From Clostridium hydrogeniformans DSM 21757 (GTDB lineage: Bacteria; Bacillota; Clostridia; Clostridiales; Clostridiaceae), in the NCBI RefSeq assembly GCF_000686705.1, contig NZ_JMLJ01000014.1, forward strand, positions 1-64,000: a stretch of 64,000 nt of DNA, given 5' to 3'. The position numbers were made by a program, and so were the translations under genes. A model generated the notes under the pieces. That model did no database searches and was not told where the DNA came from. It saw only the letters and a list, made by a program, of their open reading frames with translations. Positions 35,624 to 44,812 of this stretch are shown here, piece after piece. Numbering within the stretch: the stretch's first letter is position 1; every line of letters starts with the position of its first letter.

Positions 35624-36553
35624 ATGAATAAAAATTTTAATAATGTTTTAGAAATTTTACCCAAGGAGATTTTAGATCTTTTAAAGGATAGGGATGACCT
35701 ACCCTACCTTCAGGAAATAAGATTTAGAGCTAATAAGCCGTTAACCTTTCAACTAGGAGAAAAGGAAGTTATAACATCTTATAATGTATCTTCAGAAAAT
35801 CTTAAAGGTCTTATAAGGAAAATTAGTAATTTTTCAATTTATGCTTTTGAAGAAGATATAAGACAAGGTTATATAACAATTAAAGGAGGGCATAGGGTAG
35901 GGATTAGTGGAAGCTGTGTTATTGAAAATAATAAAGTAAAAACTATAAAGAATATTTCCTCCATAAACATACGTATATGTAGAGAAGTTATAGGGTGTGG
36001 GAGAAAATTAATGCCATTTATAGTTAAAGACAAATCTCTTGAAAACACTATAATAATATCTCCTCCTAAGTGTGGTAAGACTACCCTTCTAAGGGATATA
36101 TGTAGGATTCTTTCCAATGGATACGAAAATATAGGGGGAAAAAAGGTAAGTTTAATTGATGAAAGAAGTGAACTAGCAGCTTCATATCTTGGTGTACCTC
36201 AATTAGATGTAGGAATAAGGACAGATGTATATGATGGATGTATTAAAAGTGAGGGAGTGATTATGGCTATAAGAGCATTATCTCCAGATATTGTAATATG
36301 TGATGAAATAGGAGTAGGAAAGGATATGGAAAGCATAGTCCTTGCTATGAATTCGGGAGTAAATGTTATAACCACAATTCATGGATATGGAGTAGAAGAT
36401 TTATTTAGAAGAAAGGTATTTTTAGATCTTATAGATAATAAAGTTTTTAAAAAAGCCATAATTTTAAGTAATAGAAAAGGTATTTCCACCATAGAGTATG
36501 TTTATGATATGGAAAATAATAAAGTAGTATGGGGGGAAAAGAATGATTTTTAA
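35624..36553 (+). CDS. spoIIIAA: Stage III sporulation protein AA
   Basis: Putative secretion-type ATPase of the SpoIIIA-SpoIIQ channel that links mother cell and forespore. The protein has Walker A SPPKCGKTTLLRDI and Walker B-like PDIVICDEIG, and the family segment EEDIRQGYITIKGGHRVGI. An in-frame GTG at 35582 would add 14 unusual residues; ATG 35624 gives the normal N-terminus and about 309 residues. The choice is not certain because its ribosome binding site (AGGG) is modest. Confidence 0.9.
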   Translation: MNKNFNNVLEILPKEILDLLKDRDDLPYLQEIRFRANKPLTFQLGEKEVITSYNVSSENLKGLIRKISNFSIYAFEEDIRQGYITIKGGHRVGISGSCVIENNKVKTIKNISSINIRICREVIGCGRKLMPFIVKDKSLENTIIISPPKCGKTTLLRDICRILSNGYENIGGKKVSLIDERSELAASYLGVPQLDVGIRTDVYDGCIKSEGVIMAIRALSPDIVICDEIGVGKDMESIVLAMNSGVNVITTIHGYGVEDLFRRKVFLDLIDNKVFKKAIILSNRKGISTIEYVYDMENNKVVWGEKNDF

Positions 36554-37064
36554 GATAATAGGCTTTTCTTTAATTTTAATTGCCTGTACATTAGGTGGAT
36601 TTATATATGGACAGAGCTTTTTAAAAAGAGAAGAGGAACTTAAAGATTTAGAAAGAGCCTTAGTTGATCTTGAAAATGAAATACTATACATACAAGAGCC
36701 CCTTCCTTATGCATTTTTATCCATAGGGGAAAAAAATAAAGGAAATATAAAAAATATATTTTTATTTGCATCTTCCCTACTTTCAGAAGGAGAAGTTGAG
36801 GGGGTATATGAGGCACTAGATAAAGCCTTGGAGAAGTATAATGACCTTTTATCTTTAAGTAAGGGGGATAGAAGCATACTATTAAATCTCTCTAAAAATC
36901 TAGGTGCCATAGATAGGGAAGGACATAAAAAAATTTTTTCTTTAACTAGTAGTGAATTGAAAATTAGAATAAGAGAGGCTCATGAAGAGTCACTTAAAAG
37001 CTCAAAGATGTATAGAGCTCTTGGTGTTTCCTTAGGCCTTACCATTGTTATTTTCTTAATATAA
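36543..37064 (+). CDS. spoIIIAB: Stage III sporulation protein AB
   Basis: A 173-residue membrane protein with an N-terminal and a C-terminal helix, resembling the GspF-type platform proteins in topology; it begins MIFKIIGFSLILIACTLGG. It overlaps spoIIIAA by 11 bases and has GGGGGGAAAAG as ribosome binding site. It acts in the mother-cell membrane as part of the channel complex. Confidence 0.92.
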   Translation: MIFKIIGFSLILIACTLGGFIYGQSFLKREEELKDLERALVDLENEILYIQEPLPYAFLSIGEKNKGNIKNIFLFASSLLSEGEVEGVYEALDKALEKYNDLLSLSKGDRSILLNLSKNLGAIDREGHKKIFSLTSSELKIRIREAHEESLKSSKMYRALGVSLGLTIVIFLI

Positions 37065-37089
37065 TAAACTGAAATAAGGGGGAGAGTAA

Positions 37090-37287
37090 ATGCTTGATTA
37101 TAATATGCTTTTTAAAATAGGAGGAATAGGAATAGTGCTTTTAATATTAGAAAAAGTTTTAAAAAGCAGTGGAAAAGATGATGTGGCAACTATGACTAAT
37201 ATTGCAGGTATTGTAATTATTTTAATTATGGTAATAACTATGATTTCAAAACTTTTTGACTCTGTAAAGACCATGTTTATGTTTTAG
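37090..37287 (+). CDS. spoIIIAC: Stage III sporulation protein AC
   Basis: A 65-residue protein with two membrane helices (about 8-22 and 36-58) and the short KSSGKDDVATMTNIAG connector typical of the family. It forms part of the integral membrane layer of the SpoIIIA complex with AD and AE. GGGGGAGAG precedes the ATG. Confidence 0.93.
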   Translation: MLDYNMLFKIGGIGIVLLILEKVLKSSGKDDVATMTNIAGIVIILIMVITMISKLFDSVKTMFMF

Positions 37288-37295
37288 GTGAAGTT

Positions 37296-37682
37296 ATGGA
37301 GATACTTAAAATTGCTGGTTTTATCCTAATAGCACTATTTCTTGTAACACTTATGAAGAATGCTAAAAGAGATGACTTAGGAATTCAGATATCCATTGTG
37401 GTATCTGTTATGATACTTATATTTTTAGCTCCAAAGATTAATGGAATAATTAATTTTTTAAATAGCATGTCCATTAAGGCTAATATAGATACCATGTATC
37501 TTAATACTGTATTAAAAATAATAGGAATAGCTTATATAGCCTCCTTTTGTAGTGATATATGCAAGGATGCAGGAGCAGGAAGCTTAGCATCAAAAGTTGA
37601 GCTTTCAGGAAAGGTTTTAATTCTTGTTCTTGCAATACCTATACTTATGGCAGTATTAGATTCAATTCTTAAGATAATGTAG
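37296..37682 (+). CDS. spoIIIAD: Stage III sporulation protein AD
   Basis: A 128-residue polytopic protein with three or four helices and the family end segment SFCSDICKDAGAGSLASKVEL. It lies 8 bases after spoIIIAC with TAGGTGA as ribosome binding site and works with SpoIIIAC and SpoIIIAE in the mother-cell membrane. Confidence 0.93.
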   Translation: MEILKIAGFILIALFLVTLMKNAKRDDLGIQISIVVSVMILIFLAPKINGIINFLNSMSIKANIDTMYLNTVLKIIGIAYIASFCSDICKDAGAGSLASKVELSGKVLILVLAIPILMAVLDSILKIM

Positions 37683-37691
37683 GTGAAAAAT

Positions 37692-38885
37692 ATGAATATA
37701 AAAAGTAAGATACTGATTTTAATAATAGTTTTTATTACACTTTTTTCAATACCGGCTTATGGTATTGAAGGAGATGGGAAAGAGGATAAGACAAAGACAG
37801 AAAACAGTAAATTAGAAGAGGATACTGAGAAAAAAATAGATGGACTTTATAATTATATAACTAATATGAAGTTTGAAGACGAGCTCTTAAATGAATTAAA
37901 CCCAAAAGAATTTGTAAAAAGCTACATTAAAGATGGAGAAGGAAATATATCCATTAGCAGTTTTAAAAACGTAATAAAAAAGTTAGTGTTTAAAGAAGTA
38001 ATAGCTACAACAAAACTTATGATTCTGGTTATAGTAATAGGAACTATTTGTGCATTAATTAAAAATCTTCAAAGTGCATTTAATAATGAAAGTTTATCTA
38101 ATATAGCTTATTTTGCAGGTTATGCCTTGCTTATAATAGTTCTTTCTAAAAGTTTTTTATTGGCTCTAGACTTAGTAAAGACAACCATAACAGATATAAC
38201 TAATTTTATGGCAGCCTTAATCCCAGTATTGTTTATGTTACTTTTATCTGTAGGAGGGATAACAGAGGCAGCTACTATGGACCCTATAGTTCTTGGAGCA
38301 GTAAATATAGCACCAAGAATATATATAGATTTTATAATACCTCTTATACTTATGGTTTTTGTTCTTCAATTTGTTAATAACATATCTAAAGATTACAAGA
38401 TATCAAAGCTTGCAAAGCTTATTAAACAAGTGGTTCTAATAAGCCAAGGGGTACTTATGACTATATTTATAGGAATACTTAGTATACGGGGAATTACAGC
38501 TACAACTTTAGATGCAGTAACAGCTAAAACTGCTAAATTTGCAGTAGATAACTTTATACCTATAGTTGGAAAAGCTTTATCAGATGCAATAGCAACTGTT
38601 GCAGGTTATTCACTTATATTAAAAAATGCTTTAAGCACCATAGGGTTTATTGTATTGCTCCTTATAATATTGGTTCCAATAATTAAGATTTTTCTAATGG
38701 CTATGTTATATAAGTTAACAGGAGCATTACTAGAGCCCATAAGTGATGATCGTATAGTAAATTGTATAACTTCTGCTGGAGATTCATTAATATTAATAAT
38801 GTCTTGTGTTATAAGTCTATCAGTAATGTTTTTCGTAATGATTGCCATAATGGCCTCCGCAGGAAAATTTATAATAGGAGCATAA
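37692..38885 (+). CDS. spoIIIAE: Stage III sporulation protein AE
   Basis: The largest membrane component (397 residues) of the channel, with a signal-like N-terminal helix, an extracytoplasmic acidic region and about seven helices in the C-terminal half. It is the likely pore or platform subunit. GTG 37683 is in frame but forms part of the AGGTGA site; ATG 37692 is preferred. The mature region EELNPKEFVKSYIKDGEG-like (here ELNPKEFVKSYIKDGEG) is typical. Confidence 0.93.
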   Translation: MNIKSKILILIIVFITLFSIPAYGIEGDGKEDKTKTENSKLEEDTEKKIDGLYNYITNMKFEDELLNELNPKEFVKSYIKDGEGNISISSFKNVIKKLVFKEVIATTKLMILVIVIGTICALIKNLQSAFNNESLSNIAYFAGYALLIIVLSKSFLLALDLVKTTITDITNFMAALIPVLFMLLLSVGGITEAATMDPIVLGAVNIAPRIYIDFIIPLILMVFVLQFVNNISKDYKISKLAKLIKQVVLISQGVLMTIFIGILSIRGITATTLDAVTAKTAKFAVDNFIPIVGKALSDAIATVAGYSLILKNALSTIGFIVLLLIILVPIIKIFLMAMLYKLTGALLEPISDDRIVNCITSAGDSLILIMSCVISLSVMFFVMIAIMASAGKFIIGA

Positions 38886-38889
38886 GGGT

Positions 38890-39474
38890 ATGAGTATATT
38901 AAAAGAGTGGATAACTAGTATTTGCGTAACTGTAATTTTTATAACAGCAGTAGAACTTATATTGCCTGATAATTCAATGAAAAAATATAGTAGATTTGTT
39001 TTAGGGTTAATCTTAATGACAGTAATAATAAATCCAATAATAAAGATTTTTACTGGAAGTAATGTAGATATGAAAAACTATTTAAACAGCTATGAAAGTG
39101 TATTAGAAGAAAAGTCCCTATCTAAAGAAGAATATAAGGAAAAAAATATAGCTACCACCCTTAAGAATTTTGAAAATAATATATCTAAATCTTGTGAAAA
39201 ATTACTAAATGATAAGTATCCTAAGGATACCTTTAAAGTTGAGGTAAAAGGAGGATATAAAAAAGAGAATTTTTATATTGAAAGTATTAACATAGGTCTT
39301 GGAAAAAATAGTTCAATTAAGCCAGTGAAAAAGATTCATATAGATGCAAGCACTACCTTAGATAAAGAGAAAGAAGAGTATGGAGAGAGAGAAAAAGGGA
39401 TAATTTCCTATGTAAGTAATAGCCTTAATATAAATGAGAAAAATATAACAGTATATAAAATAGAAGGTAAATAG
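38890..39474 (+). CDS. spoIIIAF: Stage III sporulation protein AF
   Basis: A 194-residue protein with two N-terminal helices (about 7-24 and 36-54, RFVLGLILMTVIINPI) and a C-terminal soluble domain resembling the ring-building motif of secretion proteins. It follows spoIIIAE by 4 bases. It is thought to form a ring with AG and AH between the two membranes of the engulfed forespore. Confidence 0.9.
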   Translation: MSILKEWITSICVTVIFITAVELILPDNSMKKYSRFVLGLILMTVIINPIIKIFTGSNVDMKNYLNSYESVLEEKSLSKEEYKEKNIATTLKNFENNISKSCEKLLNDKYPKDTFKVEVKGGYKKENFYIESINIGLGKNSSIKPVKKIHIDASTTLDKEKEEYGEREKGIISYVSNSLNINEKNITVYKIEGK

Positions 39475-39485
39475 GGGGAAAGTTT

Positions 39486-40070
39486 ATGGATTTTAAAAAA
39501 TTCCTAAAAACTTTAGAAAGCAAAGGACTAAAGAAAAATTTTTATAATATATTAATCGTATTATTGGTAGGTATACTAATTATAATTACTGGTAGCTTTT
39601 TTACATCTAAGGGTAATGCTAAGGGGGTAGCAGCTACCACAGGCAATGAAGAAGGTAAGGAGGTGGGGAATGATGAAAACCTAAGCCTATATGAGCAAAC
39701 ACAAAAGAATCAACTTAAATATATATTAAGTAACATAAACGGTATTGGAAAAGTAGAGGTTATGATTTCTTTTCAGGGAGGTACTGAGCGTGTTCCAGCA
39801 ATGGATAGCAATAACTCTGTTAGTAAAACAGAAGAGAAAGATACCTCAGGAGGAACTAGGGTAAATACCCAAAATAACAATGGAAATAAAGTTGTTGTAA
39901 CAAATAATGAACCTTTTATATTAAAAACATTGAATCCAAAGGTAACGGGAGTATTTATAGTGGCTGAGGGAGCTGAAAATAATGATCTTAAATATAAGAT
40001 AACAAAAACTGTATCAGCATTATATGATATTCCAGATCATAAAGTTAATGTATATTCCATGAAAAAGTAG
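39486..40070 (+). CDS. spoIIIAG: Stage III sporulation protein AG
   Basis: A 194-residue bitopic protein with one helix at about 22-40 and a C-terminal ring-building domain in which a linker of low complexity (about 100-135, rich in Ser, Asn, Thr) interrupts the fold, as in Bacillus SpoIIIAG where this insert forms a beta-barrel collar. The motif LSNINGIGKVEVMISFQGG is typical. It is a central ring of the intermembrane channel. Confidence 0.92.
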   Translation: MDFKKFLKTLESKGLKKNFYNILIVLLVGILIIITGSFFTSKGNAKGVAATTGNEEGKEVGNDENLSLYEQTQKNQLKYILSNINGIGKVEVMISFQGGTERVPAMDSNNSVSKTEEKDTSGGTRVNTQNNNGNKVVVTNNEPFILKTLNPKVTGVFIVAEGAENNDLKYKITKTVSALYDIPDHKVNVYSMKK

Positions 40071-40107
40071 CATATATTTTAAAGAGAAAAGAATGGGAGG
40101 AGATTGT

Positions 40108-40617
40108 ATGAATAAAAAGCAAGCAGGTATAATTTTAGCATTACTTGCACTAATTGTATTGGCGGGGGTATCAGCAGCTAAGCTTAATGGACCTGTAGAT
40201 GGTATTGTAAAGAATGAGTGGAACATAGGTAAACCCGCAGCTAACTTAGGGGACGACAAGGCAGATGGAGATTATTTTACAAATGCAAGACTTGATAAGG
40301 ATAAGAGAGATTCTAAGAAGGAACAAGACATATCAAACATATTAAACAATCAAAATTTATCTAAGGAAAAAAGAGATGAAGCAGCAACTAATCAAAAATC
40401 TCTTTCAGAAAAAAGAAGCCAAGAAAGCAGTATAGAGTTAGCTTTAAAGGGTAAAGGATTTGAGGATGTTCTATGTTTGATTCAAGATGACAAGAGTGGG
40501 GTAAATATAATAGTTAAAAACAAAGAGCAACTTGATGAAAAGCAAAGAAAACAAATTCAAGATACAGTAGTTGGTACTAGTAAAATTAAGAATGTGGAAA
40601 TAGAAACAAAACAATAA
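40108..40617 (+). CDS. spoIIIAH: Stage III sporulation protein AH
   Basis: A mother-cell membrane protein that binds forespore SpoIIQ across the septum. The 169-residue protein has one N-terminal helix (KKQAGIILALLALIVLAG) and a ring-building domain. The upstream in-frame ATG 40093 lies before the GGGAGGAG site, so ATG 40108 is used. Note that clostridia often have a different forespore partner (SpoIIQ); it is not in this window. Last gene of the operon. Confidence 0.93.
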   Translation: MNKKQAGIILALLALIVLAGVSAAKLNGPVDGIVKNEWNIGKPAANLGDDKADGDYFTNARLDKDKRDSKKEQDISNILNNQNLSKEKRDEAATNQKSLSEKRSQESSIELALKGKGFEDVLCLIQDDKSGVNIIVKNKEQLDEKQRKQIQDTVVGTSKIKNVEIETKQ

Positions 40618-40621
40618 TTAA

Positions 40622-40650
40622 TTGTAAAACATAAATATATTTGTTATAAT
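40622..40650 (+). promoter_or_regulatory. Sigma-A promoter of the Asp23-family gene
   Basis: TTGTAA (40622-40627), a 17-base spacer and a perfect TATAAT (40645-40650) lie between spoIIIAH and the Asp23-family gene, so that gene is expressed in growth independently of the sporulation operon. Confidence 0.75.
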
Positions 40651-40699
40651 AAACATAAGATTAGCAAGTTTTGCTATGCAAATGTAGGAGGGTTGTTCT

Positions 40700-41083
40700 A
40701 TGGATGAATTAAACAGAGAAGACTATAATATAGGAATCGTTAAAATATCTGATGAGGTAATAAGCGTTATAGCCGCCATAGCAGCTTCGGAAATAAAGGG
40801 TGTTGTTGGTATGAATCCAGGCCTTACAGGTGGAATTACCCAATTATTAACTGGTAAAAAGAATAGCACAAAAGGTGTTAAGGTAACTGTAGAAGAGGAA
40901 AGTACATCCATTGAGATGGCACTTGGTGTAGATTACGGTATAAAGATTCCTGAAGTAGTTGGTTTGGTTCAAGAGAATGTTAGAAAAACTGTAGAGGCTA
41001 TGACAGGTTTAAAAGTATCTAGTGTTAATATATTTGTTCAACATATAGTTGTTCAGAAAACAGCAGCTAATATTGATAAGTAA
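40700..41083 (+). CDS. Asp23/Gls24 family envelope stress protein
   Basis: A 127-residue protein of the Asp23/Gls24 family: NIGIVKISDEVISVIAAIAA, EIKGVVGM and VEAMTGLKVSSVNIFVQ are diagnostic. In Staphylococcus, Asp23 is a membrane-associated cell-envelope protein tethered by AmaP; in Bacillus the equivalent locus (yqhY) lies between acetyl-CoA carboxylase genes and nusB, so the position just before nusB is conserved. AGGAGGG precedes the ATG. Confidence 0.92.
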   Translation: MDELNREDYNIGIVKISDEVISVIAAIAASEIKGVVGMNPGLTGGITQLLTGKKNSTKGVKVTVEEESTSIEMALGVDYGIKIPEVVGLVQENVRKTVEAMTGLKVSSVNIFVQHIVVQKTAANIDK

Positions 41084-41088
41084 CTTAT

Positions 41089-41117
41089 AAACACCCTCTT
41101 CTAAAGAGGGTGTTTAA
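41089..41117 (+). terminator. Terminator after the Asp23-family gene
   Basis: A perfect GC-containing 12-base stem (AAACACCCTCTT with AAGAGGGTGTTT, loop CTA) lies 5 bases after the stop. The following T run is short. Confidence 0.78.
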
Positions 41118-41229
41118 TTGCTTTTAGAAAATTTCTAGGAAAATTAGGTATATTTTGAAATAAATTTCGTTGATAATATAGTATAATTTTATATATGAAA
41201 TTTATAATACATATTTGTAGGAGGAAACC

Positions 41230-41634
41230 ATGAATAGAAAGAGATCAAGAGAAGTAACAATGGAGCTTTTATTTGAAAATGCAATAAAAAAAGAGGAACC
41301 AATAGACCTTATAGAGAATTTTAAAGAGAATACAGAGTATAATATAAACGATTTGGATATGGTATATATAAATAGGATTGTTTATGGAGTAAATAAAAAT
41401 ATAAAGGAAATAGATGAAAATATAGAAAAATACCTAGTTAATTGGAAGATACAAAGAATTTCTAAAGTAAATCTTTCTATATTAAGACTTTGTACATATG
41501 AAATATTATTTGAAGAAGATATACCTTTTAAAGTAGCTATAAATGAAGGAGTAGAACTTGCAAAAAAATATTCTGATGAGGCCTCTATTAAGTTTATTAA
41601 TGGAGTTCTTGATAAAATAGCAAAAAATAATTAA
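41230..41634 (+). CDS. nusB: Transcription antitermination factor NusB
   Basis: NusB binds boxA RNA with NusE for rRNA antitermination. The 134-residue all-helical protein starts MNRKRSREVTMELLF and has the C-terminal KVNLSILRLCTYEILFEEDIP-type segment (KVNLSILRLCTYEILF) and FINGVLDKIAK. AGGAGGAA precedes the ATG. It leads the nusB-folD-xseA-xseB-ispA-dxs-tlyA-nadK-argR-recN unit. Confidence 0.96.
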   Translation: MNRKRSREVTMELLFENAIKKEEPIDLIENFKENTEYNINDLDMVYINRIVYGVNKNIKEIDENIEKYLVNWKIQRISKVNLSILRLCTYEILFEEDIPFKVAINEGVELAKKYSDEASIKFINGVLDKIAKNN

Positions 41635-41647
41635 AGGGAGGATTACA

Positions 41648-42496
41648 ATGGGAGAGGTTATTAGTGGAAAGGTTATAGCAGAAGAGATAAGAGAGGAAAT
41701 AAAAAGATCTATTGAAGATGCAAAGGATAAAGGATATAGGGTACCTTGTCTTGTAACAATTTTAGTTGGAAATGATGGGGGATCTATATATTATCTAAAT
41801 AACCAAAGAAAGCTTTGTGAAAAGTTAGGCTTAGAAAGCAAGGCTATTTTGTTAGAGGAAAACATAAAGGAAGAGGAATTAATAAGCTTAATTAAGAAGT
41901 TAAATGAGGATAAAACAGTTGATGGAATAATGCTTCAGTTACCACTTCCTAAGAACTTTAATGAGGCACTAGTAACTAACTCTATTTCTCCAGAAAAAGA
42001 TGTAGATGGATTAACAGATTATAATAATGGTAAATTCTATAAGGGACAAGATGCTTTTGTTCCATGTACTCCAAGAAGTGTTCTTCATCTTATAAAAAGT
42101 ACAGGAGTAGATATTAAAGGGAAAAATGCTGTGGTTATAGGAAGAAGTAATATAGTAGGAAAGCCAGTAGCTCAGCTTCTTTTAAATGAAAATGCAACTA
42201 TAACTATATGTCACTCAAAAACACAGAATATAAAAGAGGTATGTAAAAATGCAGATATTATTGTAGTTGCTATAGGAAGACCTCTTTTCTTAGATGATTC
42301 TTTTGTGAAAGAAGGGGCAATAGTAATAGATGTGGGAACCTCCTCTGTAGATGGAAAAATTACAGGAGATGTAGATTTTGAAAAAGTAATTAATAAATCT
42401 GGGCATTTGACCCCAGTACCTGGAGGTGTTGGAGCTGTAACAACAACCCTCCTACTAAAAAATACATGTGAGGCATGGGAGAAAAATGTATATTAA
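41648..42496 (+). CDS. folD: Methylenetetrahydrofolate dehydrogenase/cyclohydrolase FolD
   Basis: A bifunctional one-carbon enzyme interconverting 5,10-methylene-, methenyl- and 10-formyl-tetrahydrofolate. The 282-residue protein has the active-site Tyr/Lys region ([16 protein letters not shown]), [38 protein letters not shown] and the C-terminal [22 protein letters not shown] precedes the ATG, and the xseA start lies inside its last codons. Confidence 0.96.
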   Translation: MGEVISGKVIAEEIREEIKRSIEDAKDKGYRVPCLVTILVGNDGGSIYYLNNQRKLCEKLGLESKAILLEENIKEEELISLIKKLNEDKTVDGIMLQLPLPKNFNEALVTNSISPEKDVDGLTDYNNGKFYKGQDAFVPCTPRSVLHLIKSTGVDIKGKNAVVIGRSNIVGKPVAQLLLNENATITICHSKTQNIKEVCKNADIIVVAIGRPLFLDDSFVKEGAIVIDVGTSSVDGKITGDVDFEKVINKSGHLTPVPGGVGAVTTTLLLKNTCEAWEKNVY

Positions 42497-43679
42497 AACT
42501 TTAACAGTTTCAGCTTTAAATAACTATATTAAAAGGATAATTGATAGTGATATTATTCTTAATAATGTATCCATAAAGGGAGAAATTTCAAACTTTAAGC
42601 TTCATAGTAGTGGACATATGTATTTTTCTTTAAAGGATGATTTATCTAAGATAAATTGTGTAATGTTTAAGGATAGGGCAAGAAGTGTAAACTTTGCTAT
42701 TGAAGAAGGAATGAAAGTTGAAATTAAGGGAAGGGTAGGAACCTATACTAAAGAGGGTAGCTACCAGTTATATTGTGATGAAATAAAGAAGGAAGGGCTT
42801 GGAGATTTATATCAAGCCTTTTTAAAACTTAAGGATGAATTAAAACTAAAGGGTCTTATGGAAGAGGAACATAAAAAGCCTCTTCCCCCTTATCCAAGAA
42901 GGATAGGGGTAATAACCTCCTCAACAGGGGCTGCAATTAGGGATATAATAAATGTTTCAAAGAGAAGAAATAATTCAATGTCCTTACTTATTTATCCATC
43001 CCTTGTTCAAGGAAAAGATGCTAGTGAGAATATAATAAAAGGTATTAAGGCCTTAAATAAAATTAAAGATATAGATGTTATAATTCTTGCTAGAGGTGGA
43101 GGGTCTATAGAGGAACTATGGGCATTCAATGATGAAAAGTTAGCTTATGCTATTTTTAACTCAAAAGTCCCTATAGTAACAGGAGTAGGTCACGAGACGG
43201 ATTTTACTATTGCTGATTTTGTAAGTGATAGAAGAGCTCCAACTCCTTCTGCAGCAGCTGAAATAGTGGTACCTTCTTTAGAAAACTTAAACAATGAGGT
43301 AGATAGCATAAATTCTATATTAAAGGATAGAATTTTAAATATATTAAAGGAAAACAAATTTCAGCTAGATCTATTAAAAAGAAATTTAGATTATAATAGT
43401 CCTAAAAATTATCTAATTAACGAATATGAGAATTTAATAAGGCTTAAACAGTCTTTAAATACATCGATCCTTAGAAAAATAGATTATGAAAAGAATAAGA
43501 TAAATAATTTAAATTCCCTTCTTATGGCACATAATCCATTAAATATATTAAATAAGGGATATGCCATAATAAAAAATGAAGAAAAGGTGATTACATCCAA
43601 GGAAGAGTTTAATGAGACTATGGATATAAACATAGTTCTAAAGGATGGAGAAATAAGTGGAACTTTTATTTCTAAGTAA
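42486..43679 (+). CDS. xseA: Exodeoxyribonuclease VII large subunit
   Basis: The large subunit of exonuclease VII, degrading single-stranded DNA. The protein (397 residues) has the N-terminal OB fold ([18 protein letters not shown]), the catalytic core with [30 protein letters not shown] and [27 protein letters not shown]-type motifs, and a C-terminal coiled coil. GTG 42468 is in frame but within folD; ATG 42486 follows GGGAG by 4 bases and is chosen. It overlaps folD by 11 bases. Confidence 0.95.
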   Translation: MYIKTLTVSALNNYIKRIIDSDIILNNVSIKGEISNFKLHSSGHMYFSLKDDLSKINCVMFKDRARSVNFAIEEGMKVEIKGRVGTYTKEGSYQLYCDEIKKEGLGDLYQAFLKLKDELKLKGLMEEEHKKPLPPYPRRIGVITSSTGAAIRDIINVSKRRNNSMSLLIYPSLVQGKDASENIIKGIKALNKIKDIDVIILARGGGSIEELWAFNDEKLAYAIFNSKVPIVTGVGHETDFTIADFVSDRRAPTPSAAAEIVVPSLENLNNEVDSINSILKDRILNILKENKFQLDLLKRNLDYNSPKNYLINEYENLIRLKQSLNTSILRKIDYEKNKINNLNSLLMAHNPLNILNKGYAIIKNEEKVITSKEEFNETMDINIVLKDGEISGTFISK

Positions 43680-43697
43680 GCCTATTAGGAGGATTTT

Positions 43698-43916
43698 ATG
43701 GCTAAGAAAAGTGAAAATTATGAGATGCTTTTAAATAAGCTTAAGGACATTGTAAATAGCATGGAAAATAATGAGCAACCCCTTGAGGAGTCTATGAAAA
43801 GCTATGAAGAAGGGGTAAAGCTTTGTAATAAATTATATACCATATTAAATAATATGGAAGGAAAAATAAATGTTTTAAATAATGAGAATGAAGAGGTTTT
43901 TGGTGAGGAATTATGA
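43698..43916 (+). CDS. xseB: Exodeoxyribonuclease VII small subunit
   Basis: A 72-residue helical protein with the family pattern YEMLLNKLKDIVNSMEN, PLEESMKSYEEGVKLC. Several copies decorate XseA. AGGAGGA precedes the ATG. Its stop overlaps the ispA start (TTATGA). Confidence 0.95.
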   Translation: MAKKSENYEMLLNKLKDIVNSMENNEQPLEESMKSYEEGVKLCNKLYTILNNMEGKINVLNNENEEVFGEEL

Positions 43917-44785
43917 TTAATTTAGAAAGCTTAAAAGAACATATTGATAAGTGTATTGATAGCTATTTTAAGGGGAATAATGATTATAATAAGATTATAT
44001 ATGATGCTATGAGCTATAGTATGAGAATTGGAGGAAAGAGAATCAGGCCAATGCTATTACTCTTATCTTATAGCCTATATAAGGATAATTATGAGGATGT
44101 AATGCCTATGGCAATTTCTATGGAAATGATACATACCTATTCTTTAATCCATGATGATCTTCCAGCAATGGATAATGACGACCTAAGAAGAGGAAAACCA
44201 ACTAATCATAAGGTTTATGGAGAAGCCATGGCGGTGTTGTCAGGAGATGGACTTTTAAATGAAGCCATGAGGATTTTATTTAATATGAGTTTAAACCATG
44301 GTCATAAAGCTTTAAAGGCAGGAGCTTTAATAAGTGAGAGCTCAGGAGTAGAAGGTATGATAGGTGGTCAGGTTGTGGATATATTAAGTGAAGGAAAAGA
44401 AATTGACCTTAATGAACTTTTATATATGCATAAGAATAAAACAGGAGCTCTTATAAAAGCTTCTATACTATCTGGAGCTATAATGGGAGAGGCTGAAGAA
44501 CAAGAACTTAAGATATTAGAGTCATTTGGAGAAAAACTTGGTCTTGCTTTTCAGATAAAAGATGATATTTTAGATATAACTAGTGATACAGAAACATTAG
44601 GTAAAACAGTTAATAGTGATGAAAATAACAATAAAAGAAATTTTATAACCTTTTTTGGATTAGAAGAGTGTAAGAGAAAGTGCAAAGAACTTACAGAGGA
44701 ATGTATAAAAGATCTTCAAAGCTTAAATAGGGATACAAAAGAGATGGAAAGACTTACGGAGCTTCTTTTAGAAAGAAATTTCTAA
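43913..44785 (+). CDS. ispA: Farnesyl diphosphate synthase-type polyprenyl synthetase
   Basis: Condenses isopentenyl diphosphate with dimethylallyl and geranyl diphosphate to farnesyl diphosphate. The 290-residue protein has the first Asp-rich motif DDLPAMDNDDLRRG (about residues 82-95), GGKRIRPML, and the second Asp-rich motif KDDILD. It sits between xseB and dxs, the conserved isoprenoid group, overlapping xseB by 4 bases. Confidence 0.95.
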   Translation: MINLESLKEHIDKCIDSYFKGNNDYNKIIYDAMSYSMRIGGKRIRPMLLLLSYSLYKDNYEDVMPMAISMEMIHTYSLIHDDLPAMDNDDLRRGKPTNHKVYGEAMAVLSGDGLLNEAMRILFNMSLNHGHKALKAGALISESSGVEGMIGGQVVDILSEGKEIDLNELLYMHKNKTGALIKASILSGAIMGEAEEQELKILESFGEKLGLAFQIKDDILDITSDTETLGKTVNSDENNNKRNFITFFGLEECKRKCKELTEECIKDLQSLNRDTKEMERLTELLLERNF

Positions 44786-44812
44786 AATTATAGAGAAAAG
44801 GATAGGAGTCAT